A stretch of 23,357 nucleotides of DNA from Ophiothrix spiculata (GCA_000969725.1 JXSR01S044736.1); one strand, 5' to 3'; shown: positions 1-9,437, counted from the stretch's first letter. Numbers and translations are program-made. The notes: generated from the sequence alone by a model not told the origin.

Positions 1-226
1 ATATTCGGGAAGCATCCACGCTCACTGGTTTCAAGTCTCTTCTTAAATCTCATTTGTTTCCTCATGATTGACTTTTCTGGTTTTGATGATGCCTTTTTGT
101 TTTTACCTGTAGTTTAAGATTGAAATTATTTTTTTGTTTGTAGTTGTAAGTTATATTGTCATGCGCTTTGAATATTTTTGACAAGGCGCATTATAAGTAC
201 TATATGTATATGTATGTATATGTATT
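1..226 (+). mobile_element. 3' end of a CR1/L2-like non-LTR retrotransposon (LINE)
   Basis: From base 3 the plus strand reads IREASTLTGFKSLLKSHLF then PHD and a stop at 69-71, typical of the last residues of CR1/L2-type reverse transcriptase ORFs (FKS-LK-HLF). A 3' UTR follows with the gcgctttgaa...aaggcgc stem motif near 163-188 that is frequent in such tails. It ends in a short tatatgtatgta microsatellite (about 202-226), as these LINEs often do. Only the tail lies in the window; the 5' side is cut by the window edge. Confidence 0.7.
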
Positions 227-607
227 TAGTATGAGATAAATTCCGCAGTTGGGACAAAAGTCAATTTTCATTTCTGCCTCTTATTACAGTAAAAGAACAC
301 AGCCTTTGATTAGATCAAAATATCTGTCCCAAAACAGTCATAATCTGTCATTTTTTTTAATAAGAATCATCATAAATTAGCATTTTTGTTATAATATTTG
401 ATATTTTCCAAACTATCACAACATTTTGTTACTTTTCTTTTCTTTTTGTTACTTGTCCTTTTGTTTGATTTCATTCAAGGCAAGGAATACTACATTCAAA
501 ACTTTCTAATTAGATTGATCATTGTGCAGAGTTTTATGAACAGAGACAAGAGGGGAAGTTGTTTTCAGAATTTTTGGTCCAGCTGGCTGAACTGGCACCT
601 TATAATG
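227..607. other. No supportable gene
   Basis: AT-rich unique-looking sequence between the LINE tail and the next inverted-repeat element. A 76-codon plus-strand ORF here (398-628) has low-complexity Leu/Phe content, shows no family motif and runs into the repeat; I treat it as chance. Confidence 0.6.
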
Positions 608-844
608 GTCCGGGGGAGGGGTACTTAGTGGAAAGGTGAGTGCCAAATTTGGCTTTTAAAGTGCAATTTACATTGTCAAAATGTATTGAACAGTTTAGAT
701 ACTGGTTATTTAAGTCAAAGTGGTTTACAAATGGGTAGTATTTTTTTCGCTTTCCTCAAGTTTACAAAACAGGTGCTAGTAGTCGAAAACTCCAGTCGCG
801 CGTACGTACCAAACTGAAATTTGAGTACCCCCTCCCCCCGGGAC
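608..844. mobile_element. MITE-like element with G-rich inverted ends
   Basis: The left end ggtccgggggaggggtact is mirrored by agtaccccctccccccggga at the right end, about 235 bp overall. No coding capacity. The inside is AT-rich and unlike the GC-rich ends. Confidence 0.75.
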
Positions 845-1208
845 AATGGTCTACAACAAAAGAGGAAAGAATTAGTGTCTTTAAAGCATTAAAATGACAA
901 AATCACAACCAAAACAGAATTGTCAATGTCATTTAGAAAAAAGAGATTTTAGAGTTAGAACAAGGTGATGTCCAACACAGATATTTGCTAAGACCACAAC
1001 TAAGCAAAGAAGAGTTTTGTTAGTAATAACATTTGCATAATGATAAAACCATGTGTAACAAAAGCTGTCACTCTGAGTTTCACACTTACTTTATGTCATC
1101 GGACATAAGTTATTGTTAGTACACAGTTCCTTATACTATTACATCATACAAGATTCACATACCACTGACTTCAGTTGGTTCTACGTATTTGATTGGAGGA
1201 TTATTGGT

Positions 1209-1392
1209 TAGGCTGCGATCACACAGAAGTATACGCATTGGTATACGTTATTCACTATATGCTCCTGGGGAGGCACTCATGTGTTCAGTGAAGAGGATAA
1301 TCACTTTCAATTTCAAATTATGAGTGCCTGCCTCCCCCTGGAGCGTGTAGCAAATACCACATATCGTATACTCCTATGTAATCGCAGCCTTA
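1209..1392. mobile_element. MITE-like element, 184 bp, TA-flanked
   Basis: The ends taggctgcgatcacacagaa and its counterpart tatgtaatcgcagcctta are inverted repeats that continue through the ..tatacg/cgtata.. block. A second internal pair (ctcctggggaggcactcat with atgagtgcctgcctccccc) makes almost the whole element a hairpin. Confidence 0.8.
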
Positions 1393-1439
1393 TAGTTACG
1401 ATATTTAAGATACTTACTTGTGTTGTGTGAAGGTTAAAC

Positions 1440-2807
1440 TAAGGCCTCTGTTTTCCCATTTTATAAAATTAAAATTTCTTTTTTCCAAATATTAAACGTT
1501 TTCGTGATGTTCCGTGTTACACAAAATCATGAACATAAACCTGTCAAAAAAAGTTTGGAAACTTTTTTTAGCCGCCTATATCTCATTTGTTTGAATCTTG
1601 TTCAACTATTTGATACAATATTTGATTAGCTAACAATCTCTTCTTTACAATGATACCAAATTTATAACAAGAGCTTGCTTTATGGCTGAGTAATTCTGCT
1701 TTCTTAGCAGGTGGGTCACAGACAGCGTCTGACAAAATTGAGCAGTATCTGTGTCAATCCTACTGATTATGATGCTATAGGATAAATCAGTGAATGGATG
1801 AATGAATAAGTTGTTTGTTTTTATTAACAAAACAAAGTTCACTTACCTTAATTAATTGCGACTAAAATCTCAGTATGCACCTGTCCTTGGCATCCCGTTT
1901 CACGTAAATGTTTAAAGTTTTGATACCACGTTTCACTAACATCAAATGTTGCTACAACTTGCTTTTGTGAACCAACTTTAAGTTGGTCTATGCATGAGTT
2001 TTAGTAAGATTTAGTAATCTCTCAATGATAAATCGTGGATTTAACACCAAATGATCACTTTAGAGGAAGTACCAGACAAGATGAATTAATTAAATAAACT
2101 TTAAAACTTTTAATCTTATCCTCACCTTTTGTTATTCAAAAACAAACTGTTATTCAGTATTACCAAGTTAATTCATTCATCCATCCATTACTGATTTAAC
2201 CTATAGCATCATTATCAACAAGATGACACAGATACTGCTCAATTTTGTCAAACGCTGACTGTGACCTACCTGCCAATAAAGTAGAATTACTCAGCCATTA
2301 AGCAAGCTATTGTTACAAATTTGGTGTCATTTTAGAGAGGAGATTATTAGCTAATTAAATCTTGTATCAAATAGACGAATAAGATTAAAATAAATAAAAT
2401 ATAGGCAGCTAAAAAAAGCTTCCAAACTTTTTTGGACAGGTTTATAAACAACAGTATAATCTAATACTTGCATGATTACAAATCAAATTTTAGCTTTATG
2501 GCAAACATGAATTTGGTAGCCCGGTCGGCCTCAAAGAAATGGTACATCCATAATCAATAGGGTAGCAAGAAAAGCTGAAGAAAGATGACATGGTGGTTGG
2601 CTAAGGTGATAAAACATTACTTTTATGTTTGATAATGGTGTCATTTACTTACAGATTGATTTGAGACACTTCAATACATTATTTGCTATTTTTAAATTAA
2701 CTACTAAGTTTCAGGTTTTTGCTTAAGCATAACATGATTTTCCGTGTTACACTTCCAGTTTCCGTGATTTTTGTCCTTTTTCCTTATCGCGGAAAATAGA
2801 GGCCTTA
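1440..2807. mobile_element. Large foldback DNA element (about 1.37 kb)
   Basis: The outer ends taaggcctctgttttcc and ggaaaatagaggcctta are inverted. Inside, a long diverged inverted repeat pairs about 1540-1815 with about 2168-2450. Examples are aacctgtcaaaaaaagtttgg with ccaaacttttttggacaggtt, and gagcagtatctgtgtc with gacacagatactgctc. The central spacer (1816-2167) has no gene. A 65-codon minus ORF at 1645-1842 lies in the left arm and is a by-product of the repeat. Non-autonomous foldback transposon is the best reading. Confidence 0.75.
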
Positions 2808-3088
2808 CGCTGAACTTTCTGCTTTAATTTTTTGGGCAGAGAGCTTTATTAAATGCTACATAAAGTATACCATGTGATCTCCCAATACCTAACCCCTCAT
2901 GATAAACTTGCCGACTCAACCATTATACCATAACAAGCCCATCCATTTGCTTGTTTGTTGTTGATCACTTCAAGCTTATTAAACTCAAATTAAAATGGCC
3001 TCAGTACATAAGAAACTTTGCTGCAGTATTTAAGAAACTATTTTCATATCTTTTGTTTTGAGAACACACACTGCCTTCTGGCTCCCCC

Positions 3089-3451
3089 ATTAGGCCTAAA
3101 AAAAATTGTTTGATTGGCGTAACCCGACCTACCCTAATTTTACCACCGACCCTAGATATTTTTATTTTTTGAGCATGGTAAAAAACCTCCAAATCCCAAA
3201 TTAAATGGGAATCAATTCTTGGAAGCCCAACATATGGCTTGCAGGACATTCAAAATGACAAATAAAAGAGGTGTTACAGAAAAAGTGAAGATGTTTTTGT
3301 ATATGTGCCATATATATCATGTTCTTGTATGTGAAACATAGACTTACAAAAATAAAAAAAAAATTATTAAAAAAAAAAAAAATCCGACCTACCTACCCTA
3401 TTTTTTTTTCTATGTTACGCCAATCAAACAATTATTTTTTTTTGGCCTAAT
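3089..3451. mobile_element. MITE-like element, about 360 bp
   Basis: The terminal inverted repeats are taggcctaaaaaaaattgtt...tgattggcgtaac (3091-3123) and gttacgccaatcaaac...ttttggccta (about 3413-3450). The inside contains poly-A/T runs and two ccgacctaccct blocks. The 82-codon minus ORF at 3001-3249 straddles one end and shows no protein-family features. Confidence 0.8.
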
Positions 3452-3505
3452 TCCTAGTGTTATCCCCGGGCTGTGTCTGTCGTTAGTTTTGCTAAATGAA
3501 CTTAC

Positions 3506-3549
3506 GAAAGATTCTGATGTAATTAAAGAAAGATTCTGACGTAATTAAA
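3506..3549. repeat. 22-bp tandem repeat, two copies
   Basis: gaaagattctgatgtaatta is followed at once by the same unit with a gatg/gacg change. Confidence 0.8.
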
Positions 3550-5204
3550 AGATATATTATTATGTTGTTTCTTTATCAAAATATTAATTGAAGTAATATT
3601 ATTAAAGAATTATACTTTTCATATGTCATTAAAATTATTAGATGCTTTAATCTTTCAGAAAAGCACCAACCAAGAGAAAATTAAAAAAAATTAGATGAGT
3701 GTGTTTTCGGTTCCAAGTATTTTAAGGCAGGGGTTCAATTCAACCACCGGTCTTCATACAATCTCTTGAATTAATGAATACCCTGACAAATCATCATTTT
3801 CTGTGACAGTGGTTGAAACATTATATAAGCATTTTAATCATGTTTGAAATAGCTCAATGGGAAGGAATACATTCAAAAGTTGAATTAGAAGAGGAGTGGA
3901 TACAGTATTATATAATACTGATCAAATTGTTGGAGTTGCAGGTCCTATAATTTGGATGTTTTCAAAGCCCCTAGTAATAAGACATTTAGCCCAAATGAAT
4001 TCACAAACAAAGTTTGGGAACCATTACAGATTCCCCAGTGTGCAATGCAAATTTATGACAAATGAAAATTACTTTCTAGCACTCACATGACTAATGAGGT
4101 TCATGAACCTTGGCCATTTCTAAAATATTGCTAATATGAGAGTACCTTTGCATCATAATTGCAATATGTACATAATAATACATTTTTGTACAATATTTTA
4201 CAACATTTTGTGCGCAAAGTTTTGAAAGGACAGAGCTGATTTTGCAATATGCCTTAAAGGGAACACTGTTCCAATCAGGTTTTCTAGTATGTCCTCATTA
4301 CACTGCAATAAATACAAGCCCTGCGGGTATTTCAATCACATTGTACCACCTCTATCATTTATAAAGGAAAAGCAAAGGTCTTCCACTCTCACAAGAAACA
4401 TTGGTCTGAATATGTGCATGCTTCTTGTAATATATTGTAATTGGCACACATACTGGGCAAATAGTACATTTTAATATTTTGGAACTTTTTGGGATCGCAC
4501 TCAAAAAATCAAAAATCATTGTAAACTTGGTCATTTCAGACTGCCAATTGCTTGATCATGTCTTCTTTAGACAGTAAAGTATTGTTTTTCATATAGGCAA
4601 GAAATATTGATTAAAATTTCATGAAGTATTTTCTAAAATAAAATAACACTTGTAAGGATTCTTTTTGTATCAAAATCACCACTTTTGAGAAAAATGCAAT
4701 CGAACTTTTGGGAATGGTTTTGTTCTGTGAACTTAGCCTCCCTTAGGAACAGAAAAGTAAATCCATTTCTTGAAGTAGATGCCCATCACAACAATAATTT
4801 AGTTTTGGACCAAAACATATTATAGCATTGATTTTAATGAGAAAATTATTTAGCATTTGATGCCCTCAATTCGTTTCAGGTGTTACATCATTTTATGTGC
4901 CAATATTTAAAGATCACAGCAATAAGTCAAAACCACAACATGATACAACTCTACAATGTGCAATATATAAACAAGAAAAATGAGGAACATTGCTGATTTC
5001 AGTTCTGTTTGAAAACATCACCAGATGATAGTTTATGTTAGACTGTTGAAGAGATTTTAGTTGATGTAAGAAAAAAGCTTTGTCATTTTCAGATTGACAA
5101 AGGAATCAGAAGTGGCAGTGCAAGAAAAAATGGTCACAAGTGCCAAAAAGCTCACAAATATGGCAGTTATTTCTGTTTCACACAACTATTTTCTCACCTT
5201 AGAC
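3550..5204. other. No supportable gene (about 1.65 kb)
   Basis: AT-rich sequence with stop codons in all frames. The short ORFs (3896-4090, 4289-4474) have no recognisable motif. None of the remaining xylosyltransferase blocks was found on the minus strand here. Confidence 0.55.
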
Positions 5205-5299
5205 GGCTTTCAGATTATTATAAAGATAAAAAAATAAAATCATGGGTGACAGAAGGCAATTGCAGATCTTTTATTATAGTGCATAGACCAACCCTGGCT
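5205..5299. repeat. 95-bp sequence repeated exactly at 12295-12389
   Basis: The block beginning ggctttcagattattataaa and ending gaccaaccctggct is identical, base for base as far as I can read, to the last 95 bases before the assembly gap. The flanks to its left differ. Confidence 0.9.
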
Positions 5300-5341
5300 C
5301 AAACAAGTAGACCAAATCACTAGGCTACAGCACCTCTAAAC

Positions 5342-6036
5342 ATTGGGGTAAACTACACAAGAGCTTGGAATGTACATCCATGTAGATTCATGGAATATAC
5401 ATCTATGTACATTCAGCTAATGATACATGTGTGCGCTTCACACACTGCAAGTGCGGGGATGTACGCGTGACCAGCGATTTGATAGGACGCATAGGTATAA
5501 CGCGTAGGCTCAAACACATATGCAGTTGAATACACAGCATGAATACGTATCTGGTTGACGCGTCATCGCGTTGACACAATCTCTACTCTTGGAATGTACA
5601 TCAATGTACATGGATGTTTATATACCTCATAAATAGATCATTGTCCTCTGCTTGGTTAAAAGTTAGGGCTTGGATTTTACTAGGACTGGGGCATATTTTT
5701 CACTAGGCCCGCTCAACATATTTTGCGCCGCCGGTGTAACACAAGCAATACAAGCGCGACTATTGACCATTGCCTGTTTTAAGTGTAAAAATGAAATTAA
5801 CCAACCAGATGACAAAAATCTATATATTCTGTATATAAAACGAATATTGGCTGCTTTTTCTTCGGGCATGGTTAAAATTATTTCCCACTCAGTGATCTCA
5901 AAACCATAAATATGCCCTCAGCTTCGCTTCGGGCATATATATGGTTTTGAGATCACCTCTGGAAAATAGTTTAAACCGTGCCCCTCAAAGCAGTCAATAT
6001 TTGTATAACATTCCAAGCTATGTAGTTTACCCCAAT
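5342..6036. mobile_element. Terminal-inverted-repeat element, about 695 bp
   Basis: The left end attggggtaaactacacaag...agcttggaatgt is mirrored by acattccaagct...tgtagtttaccccaat on the right. Inside are repeated tggaatgtacatc motifs and a strong internal palindrome (5864-5984). The middle (5430-5580) is CpG-richer than its surroundings. No transposase frame is visible; the two ORFs of 68 and 79 codons overlap each other on opposite strands and look fortuitous. Confidence 0.8.
5864..5984. repeat. Nested palindrome inside the 5342-6036 element
   Basis: The core gtgatctcaaaaccata (5892-5908) pairs with tatggttttgagatcac (to 5956) around tatgccc/gggcata and a cagcttcgcttc loop. The arms extend outwards through gggcatggtt...aaccgtgccc with mismatches. 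Confidence 0.85.
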
Positions 6037-6060
6037 ATCTACTCTGCAATATCTTGCCAA

Positions 6061-6185
6061 GGGACCACTTCAAAACTCAACTGCCACCTTACAGCCCAGA
6101 ATGGACAGTTCTGAGCAGTTAGAATCAAAAGGTCAGAACCAATGGTTCCAGGCAGTCAACCACTGGTTGAGTTTTGAAGCGCCCC
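6061..6185. mobile_element. MITE, cttcaaaactcaac family, copy 1
   Basis: gggaccacttcaaaactcaa at the left and ttgagttttgaagcgcccc at the right form the inverted ends. The inside carries cccagaa...cagttctg and cagaacc...ggttcc pairs, so the whole element folds. It is related to 7511-7660 and 11541-11684. Confidence 0.8.
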
Positions 6186-7308
6186 ATGACAATATATTAC
6201 CTAGAATATCATGAATATATTGGCGATCAAGTATTTTGCGAGACTGTTCCAGCTTATCAAACATAGGCCTGCTCTCTCACAACTTTCAAAGAAACTGCTT
6301 AAGTCTTATTACTACATTTATTATTTTCTTTATTGACAATAACTGCTATCTTGGATAAAAGTAGTGGAGTAAAATTCAGGTGCTTGGGCAATAGCTTTAT
6401 ACTTACCATATGCATTGAAGTGAAATAAGTGATAGGTAGTAAAGGTGCTGGCAGGTAAGGACAATTTGAATTTTAGTCTTGTGTTGATTTCATCAAATTT
6501 ATGCAAATAAAATGAAAGATATAGGATGACAGATTTTTTGACTGGGAAGCTTAAGAAAATGCAAAGTTTCCTGATGAAGTGATGAAGTGTAGTTTAAGCT
6601 ATACCAAGAAGCAGATACCATCCACCATGCAGATGCAAATAGGACTGAGAATAACAGCTGCCATGCAGTATGGGGCTAAGGGGTGGGGAGAAGATTGGAG
6701 AGAAGAGGGCTATGGGGGTAGGGAGAAAATAGTGGGAGGGGAAGAGTTAGACAAAAAAATGTTTTTACATCTGCTTAAATGTTTTTCAAGCAATTTTAGA
6801 TGATGAACTCAATTTGTTTAACCTTCCAAAAAGTTGGTGTAGCCCTCATGGTTTTTCATAATTCTGTATACTTTCCTCTTGTGTCATTATGAATAGGCAC
6901 ACAATTCTTTTGAAATTTTGTTTGAATATTGTCGAAAGAACTTGTGGATTTTTAAGACAGAGATGTATCTATAAAGCAGAGAATGAAAATTGTCGTGGGC
7001 AGGAGGTACATGGATGGTTAAGAACAATGGATGAAGAATGTTGACTAATTTTATTTTTTTATTTTATTTTTAAGAGGCTTTCTTTGGAATATCTTCAATA
7101 AAGAGCTCTGAAGATTCCATCCGAAATGCTTAGACACAGCTTTAAACTAGAAAATCTGTTAACAAGAGAGATATGACATACCACATTGACCTGTCTAAAA
7201 CAAAAGTGCCAATAAAATAAACCAGAGAACCACCATTTAGGTCAAATCATAATTTTCATGGGCAAAAACTTTTGGCAAAACAAATCTCTGAAATGTATTT
7301 TCTAATTT
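6186..7308. other. No supportable gene (about 1.1 kb)
   Basis: AT-rich intronic or downstream sequence. A purine-rich strip lies at about 6670-6745 (ggggtggggagaagattgga and similar), and an A/T-rich strip (ttttattttttt) near 7046-7072. The 74-codon ORF at 6579-6803 runs through the purine strip and is low-complexity. Confidence 0.55.
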
Positions 7309-7510
7309 GCCTTTAAACATTTGGTGACAACTTTACATTGAAAATAAACTAACAGATACTTCTTGCACCAAATATTTGGCAGCCCATAAGTTTCAAAGCT
7401 CTCTTTTCAACATTCCACATTTAATGTCTGGAACATAGGGTGACCTGGGGCAACTTAGAACATGTTGTAAATCGAAACAGACATTCAGTTGCTCTTATAG
7501 TTTTTAGTAA

Positions 7511-7966
7511 GGGGCCGCTTCAAAACTCAACCGGCGGCTGACCACCCAGAACCAGCGGTTCTGGACGATTGCCATTGTTCAGAACAATAGCAACCTGCTG
7601 GAATCTGTGGTTCCTCGTGGTCAACCGCCGGTTGAGTTTTGAAGCGGTTCCTTACTAAAAACTATAAGGTCCGTATGCACAAAAGAGGTTTAAGAGTTAG
7701 ACCAGGTTTAAAGTTAGACTTGGTTTAAGTCAAATTTTGTATTACAGCTAAATATGTTTGCTTCAACCAATATTGTCATATTTTGTGTTGTCTGTAAAAG
7801 TTTTGGTTGAATCTTCCATATTTTAAAGCTTTTGCATTTCAAAAATGCTTCGAAAGGTACTTTTATGGCAGTAGTAATTTTGACTTAGACCCGGTCTAAC
7901 TTTAAACCCGGTCTAAGTCTTAAACCTCTTTTGTGCATACGGGCCTTAGAGTTTTGAAGTGATCCC
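7511..7966. mobile_element. Nested MITE insertion with TAA target-site duplication
   Basis: A 456-bp insertion flanked by TAA at 7508-7510 and 7967-7969. The homologous unit 2 has a single TAA at 8680-8682, so this is a true filled/empty pair. The outer element belongs to the cttcaaaactcaac family (ggggccgcttcaaaactcaa ... ttgagttttgaagcgg). A second copy of its terminus (gagttttgaagtgatccc) lies next to the right TAA. A different MITE is nested at 7665-7948. The segment ttactaaaaactataag at 7651-7667 is an inverted copy of the left flanking target, an odd rearrangement. Confidence 0.85.
7665..7948. mobile_element. Nested MITE with roughly 55-bp inverted ends
   Basis: The left end taaggtccgtatgcacaaaa...gaggtttaag is mirrored by cttaaacctcttttgtgcat...acgggcctta. 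The ends also contain repeated ggtttaaagttagac / gtctaactttaaacc blocks. The loop is about 165 bp, AT-rich and non-coding. Confidence 0.88.
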
Positions 7967-8298
7967 TAATGGGTAGCCCATCATAGTAAGTTAAAATGGT
8001 TAATGGTAATGGCTATGTGAATTCCCTTGAACCTTTTTTGAGATGGTTGAACTTACTACACATTCGAAAAAGCCCCAATCCACCCTACCACAGATGCATG
8101 ATGCCATTATGGTCATGGCTTTCATTCTCAAGATTGGCAATTCGCAAGGTGCGCAAAAAAAAAAAAAGCTGGCAGCTCTCATTCCCAAGATAGCCATTCC
8201 CAAGATGTGTGAAAAAAACCATTTAATAAAGAGAGAAAGGGGAACGAGGAAGAAATAGTGCTGACGGCCAGTCGTGCTTGCAGAGAAGCCCCTCCTAC

Positions 8299-8445
8299 CT
8301 TCAATTTATACAAATCATCAGGTTTGTAATCATTAGGTGAACAGCCGCACCAATCGACAACCGCATAAGTCAGACACTGACAGCCAATCTTACGATTCCA
8401 GTTTGTTTTGCGTAAGTTGTTATTCACAAATGTCTCGCACATTTC
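8299..8445 (-). pseudogene. xylt: Truncated third copy (B') of xylosyltransferase exon B
   Basis: The 3' 49 codons of exon B, from [10 protein letters not shown] to DLYKLK, with an intact frame and donor (TTGAAG/gtagga). The first ten codons ([10 protein letters not shown]) and the splice acceptor are missing. Homology to exon B stops at the duplication junction near 8446. Within the 147 nt I see a single difference from exon B, a silent AAC/AAT. The nearest upstream AG (reading ...taaattag) puts a phase-0 splice out of frame and meets TGA within five codons. It is therefore probably not a usable exon. It could still provide a decoy 5' splice site or donate sequence to exon B by gene conversion. 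Confidence 0.85.
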
Positions 8446-9173
8446 GCCTTCAAACATTTGGTGACTAATTTACATTGAAAATAAACTAACAGATATTTCT
8501 TGCACCAAATATTTGGCAGCCCATAAAAAGTGTGGTTCCTTCTTTATTGCTGGCTAAATTTCAAAGTTCTCTTTTCAACATTCCATTTAATGACTGGACA
8601 ATAGGGTGACATGGGGCAACTTTGAACATGTTGTAAATTGAATCAGTTGAAACATTCAGTTGCTCTTATAGTTTTTTAGTAATGGGTAGCCCCTCATAAT
8701 AAGTTAAAATGGTTTATGGTAATGGTTACCTACAACAAGCTATAGATGTAAATTCCTTTTGGTTTTTTATTAGATGTGAGATGTCTCAATTTACTACAGA
8801 TTCCAAAAGCCCCAATCCACCCTATCACAGATGCATGATACCATGGTTGTCAATTGGCAAGGTGCGCAAAAAAAGGGTTTTGAGTCCGGCAGCTCTCATT
8901 CTCAAGTTTAGCCATTCGCAAGATGTGAGAATTTCAGAAAAAACCCAGTTAATAAAGAGAGAAAGGGGAACGAGGAAGAAATAGTGCTGACGACCAGTCG
9001 TGCTTGCAGAGAAGCCCCTCCTACCTTCAATTTATACAAATCATCAGGTTTGTAATCATTAGGTGAACAGCCGCACCAATCGACAACCGCATAAGTCAGA
9101 CACTGACAGCCAATCTTACGATTCCAATTTGTTTTGCGTAAGTTGTTATTCACAAATGTCTCGCACATTTCGC
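8446..9173. repeat. Tandem segmental duplication, unit 2 (carries most of exon B)
   Basis: Second copy of the duplicated segment. Its right part runs without a break into the first ten codons and acceptor of exon B, so this is the ancestral exon context. At 8680-8682 it has an uninterrupted tttagtaatggg, the empty counterpart of the transposon insertion seen in unit 1. Confidence 0.85.
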
Positions 9174-9201
9174 TATTCTCCAGTGCTGTATGAAAGTAAG
9201 A
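9025..9201 (-). CDS. xylt: Xylosyltransferase alternative exon B (diverged version, [10 protein letters not shown]...DLYKLK)
   Basis: A second 177-nt, 59-codon, phase-0 exon encoding the same protein segment as exon A. It starts [20 protein letters not shown], then [14 protein letters not shown], and ends [20 protein letters not shown] plus K. Against exon A I count 41 of 59 residues identical with no gap. All five Cys in the segment and the DWCGCSPND motif are kept, while QYKHI is replaced by LTYAV. Acceptor cttgtatacag, donor TTGAAG/gtagga. An intact reading frame, both splice sites and conservative changes argue for a working exon. Splicing both A and B into one mRNA would stay in frame but insert a duplicate 59 residues. 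A vestigial duplicate exon is the alternative reading; the strict frame and phase conservation make that less likely. Confidence 0.88.
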
Positions 9202-9260
9202 CTGTATACAAGCAAAAACACAAATGGTTATTATTAACGATACTTGACAACACCCCTTAC
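9202..9260 (-). other. 59-nt intron between alternative exons A and B
   Basis: The spacer between the two alternative exons begins gtaagg and ends tgtatacag. At 59 nt it is close to or below the practical minimum for efficient splicing in many animals. Its central gttaataataac stretch is the only plausible branch-point region. Such crowding is a known steric mechanism that prevents two neighbouring exons from being joined. In-frame read-through meets TAA after eight codons. Confidence 0.8.
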
Positions 9261-9437
9261 CTTTACTTTATAAAAGTCTTCGGTTTTAAAATCGTTAGGC
9301 GAGCACCCACACCAGTCTACTATATGCTTGTATTGGCACTGACAACCAAGTTTTCGTCGCCAGTTTGTGATACGCAGATTGTTGTCTACAAAGGTTTCAC
9401 AAAGATCACTATTTTCAAGAACTGTGTGGAAAAAGGA
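9261..9437 (-). CDS. xylt: Xylosyltransferase alternative exon A (canonical version, [10 protein letters not shown]...DFYKVK)
   Basis: A 177-nt exon (59 codons, phase 0 at both ends) following LLPAE. It starts [20 protein letters not shown], then [18 protein letters not shown], and ends with [12 protein letters not shown] followed by TEDFYKVK. This is the end of the catalytic domain and the Cys-rich [10 protein letters not shown] link towards the Xylo_C domain. It is the version closer to vertebrate enzymes, which share HTVLENS, VDNNLR-TNW-RKLGC and [18 protein letters not shown]. Acceptor cattcgttcatgcag, donor GTAAAG/gtaagg. Read-through past the donor adds nine codons (VRGVVKYR and a stop), so it would truncate the protein. 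A second version of the same exon starts 59 nt downstream. Confidence 0.94.

Larger units (their letters stand above)
7309..8445. repeat. Tandem segmental duplication, unit 1 (carries B')
   Basis: First of two direct copies of an intron-plus-exon segment; the second is 8446-9173. Both begin gccttNaaacatttggtgac, then share aaaataaactaacagata, ccaaatatttggcagccca, the ctcttttcaacattcca stretch and gcaactttagaacatg-like text. Both end with exon B sequence. Unit 1 holds a 456-bp nested transposon insertion (7511-7966) that unit 2 lacks. Intron parts differ by many substitutions and indels, while the last 225 bp are nearly identical to unit 2. Confidence 0.85.

Noticed and set aside
398..628. 76-codon plus-strand ORF with a hydrophobic start
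   Set aside because: Low-complexity Phe/Leu stretch from a T-rich run; it ends inside a repeat and has no supporting signals.
3001..3249. 82-codon minus-strand ORF
   Set aside because: It straddles the terminal inverted repeat of a MITE and has no protein-family motif.
1..8000. C-terminal Xylo_C exons of the gene on the minus strand
   Set aside because: I looked for the expected RPTFFARKFE and SYWENVYD blocks and did not find a credible match, so none is claimed.
8179..8457. Treating the third exon copy (B') as a third working alternative exon
   Set aside because: The first ten codons and the acceptor are missing. The nearest upstream AG gives a wrong frame with an early stop.
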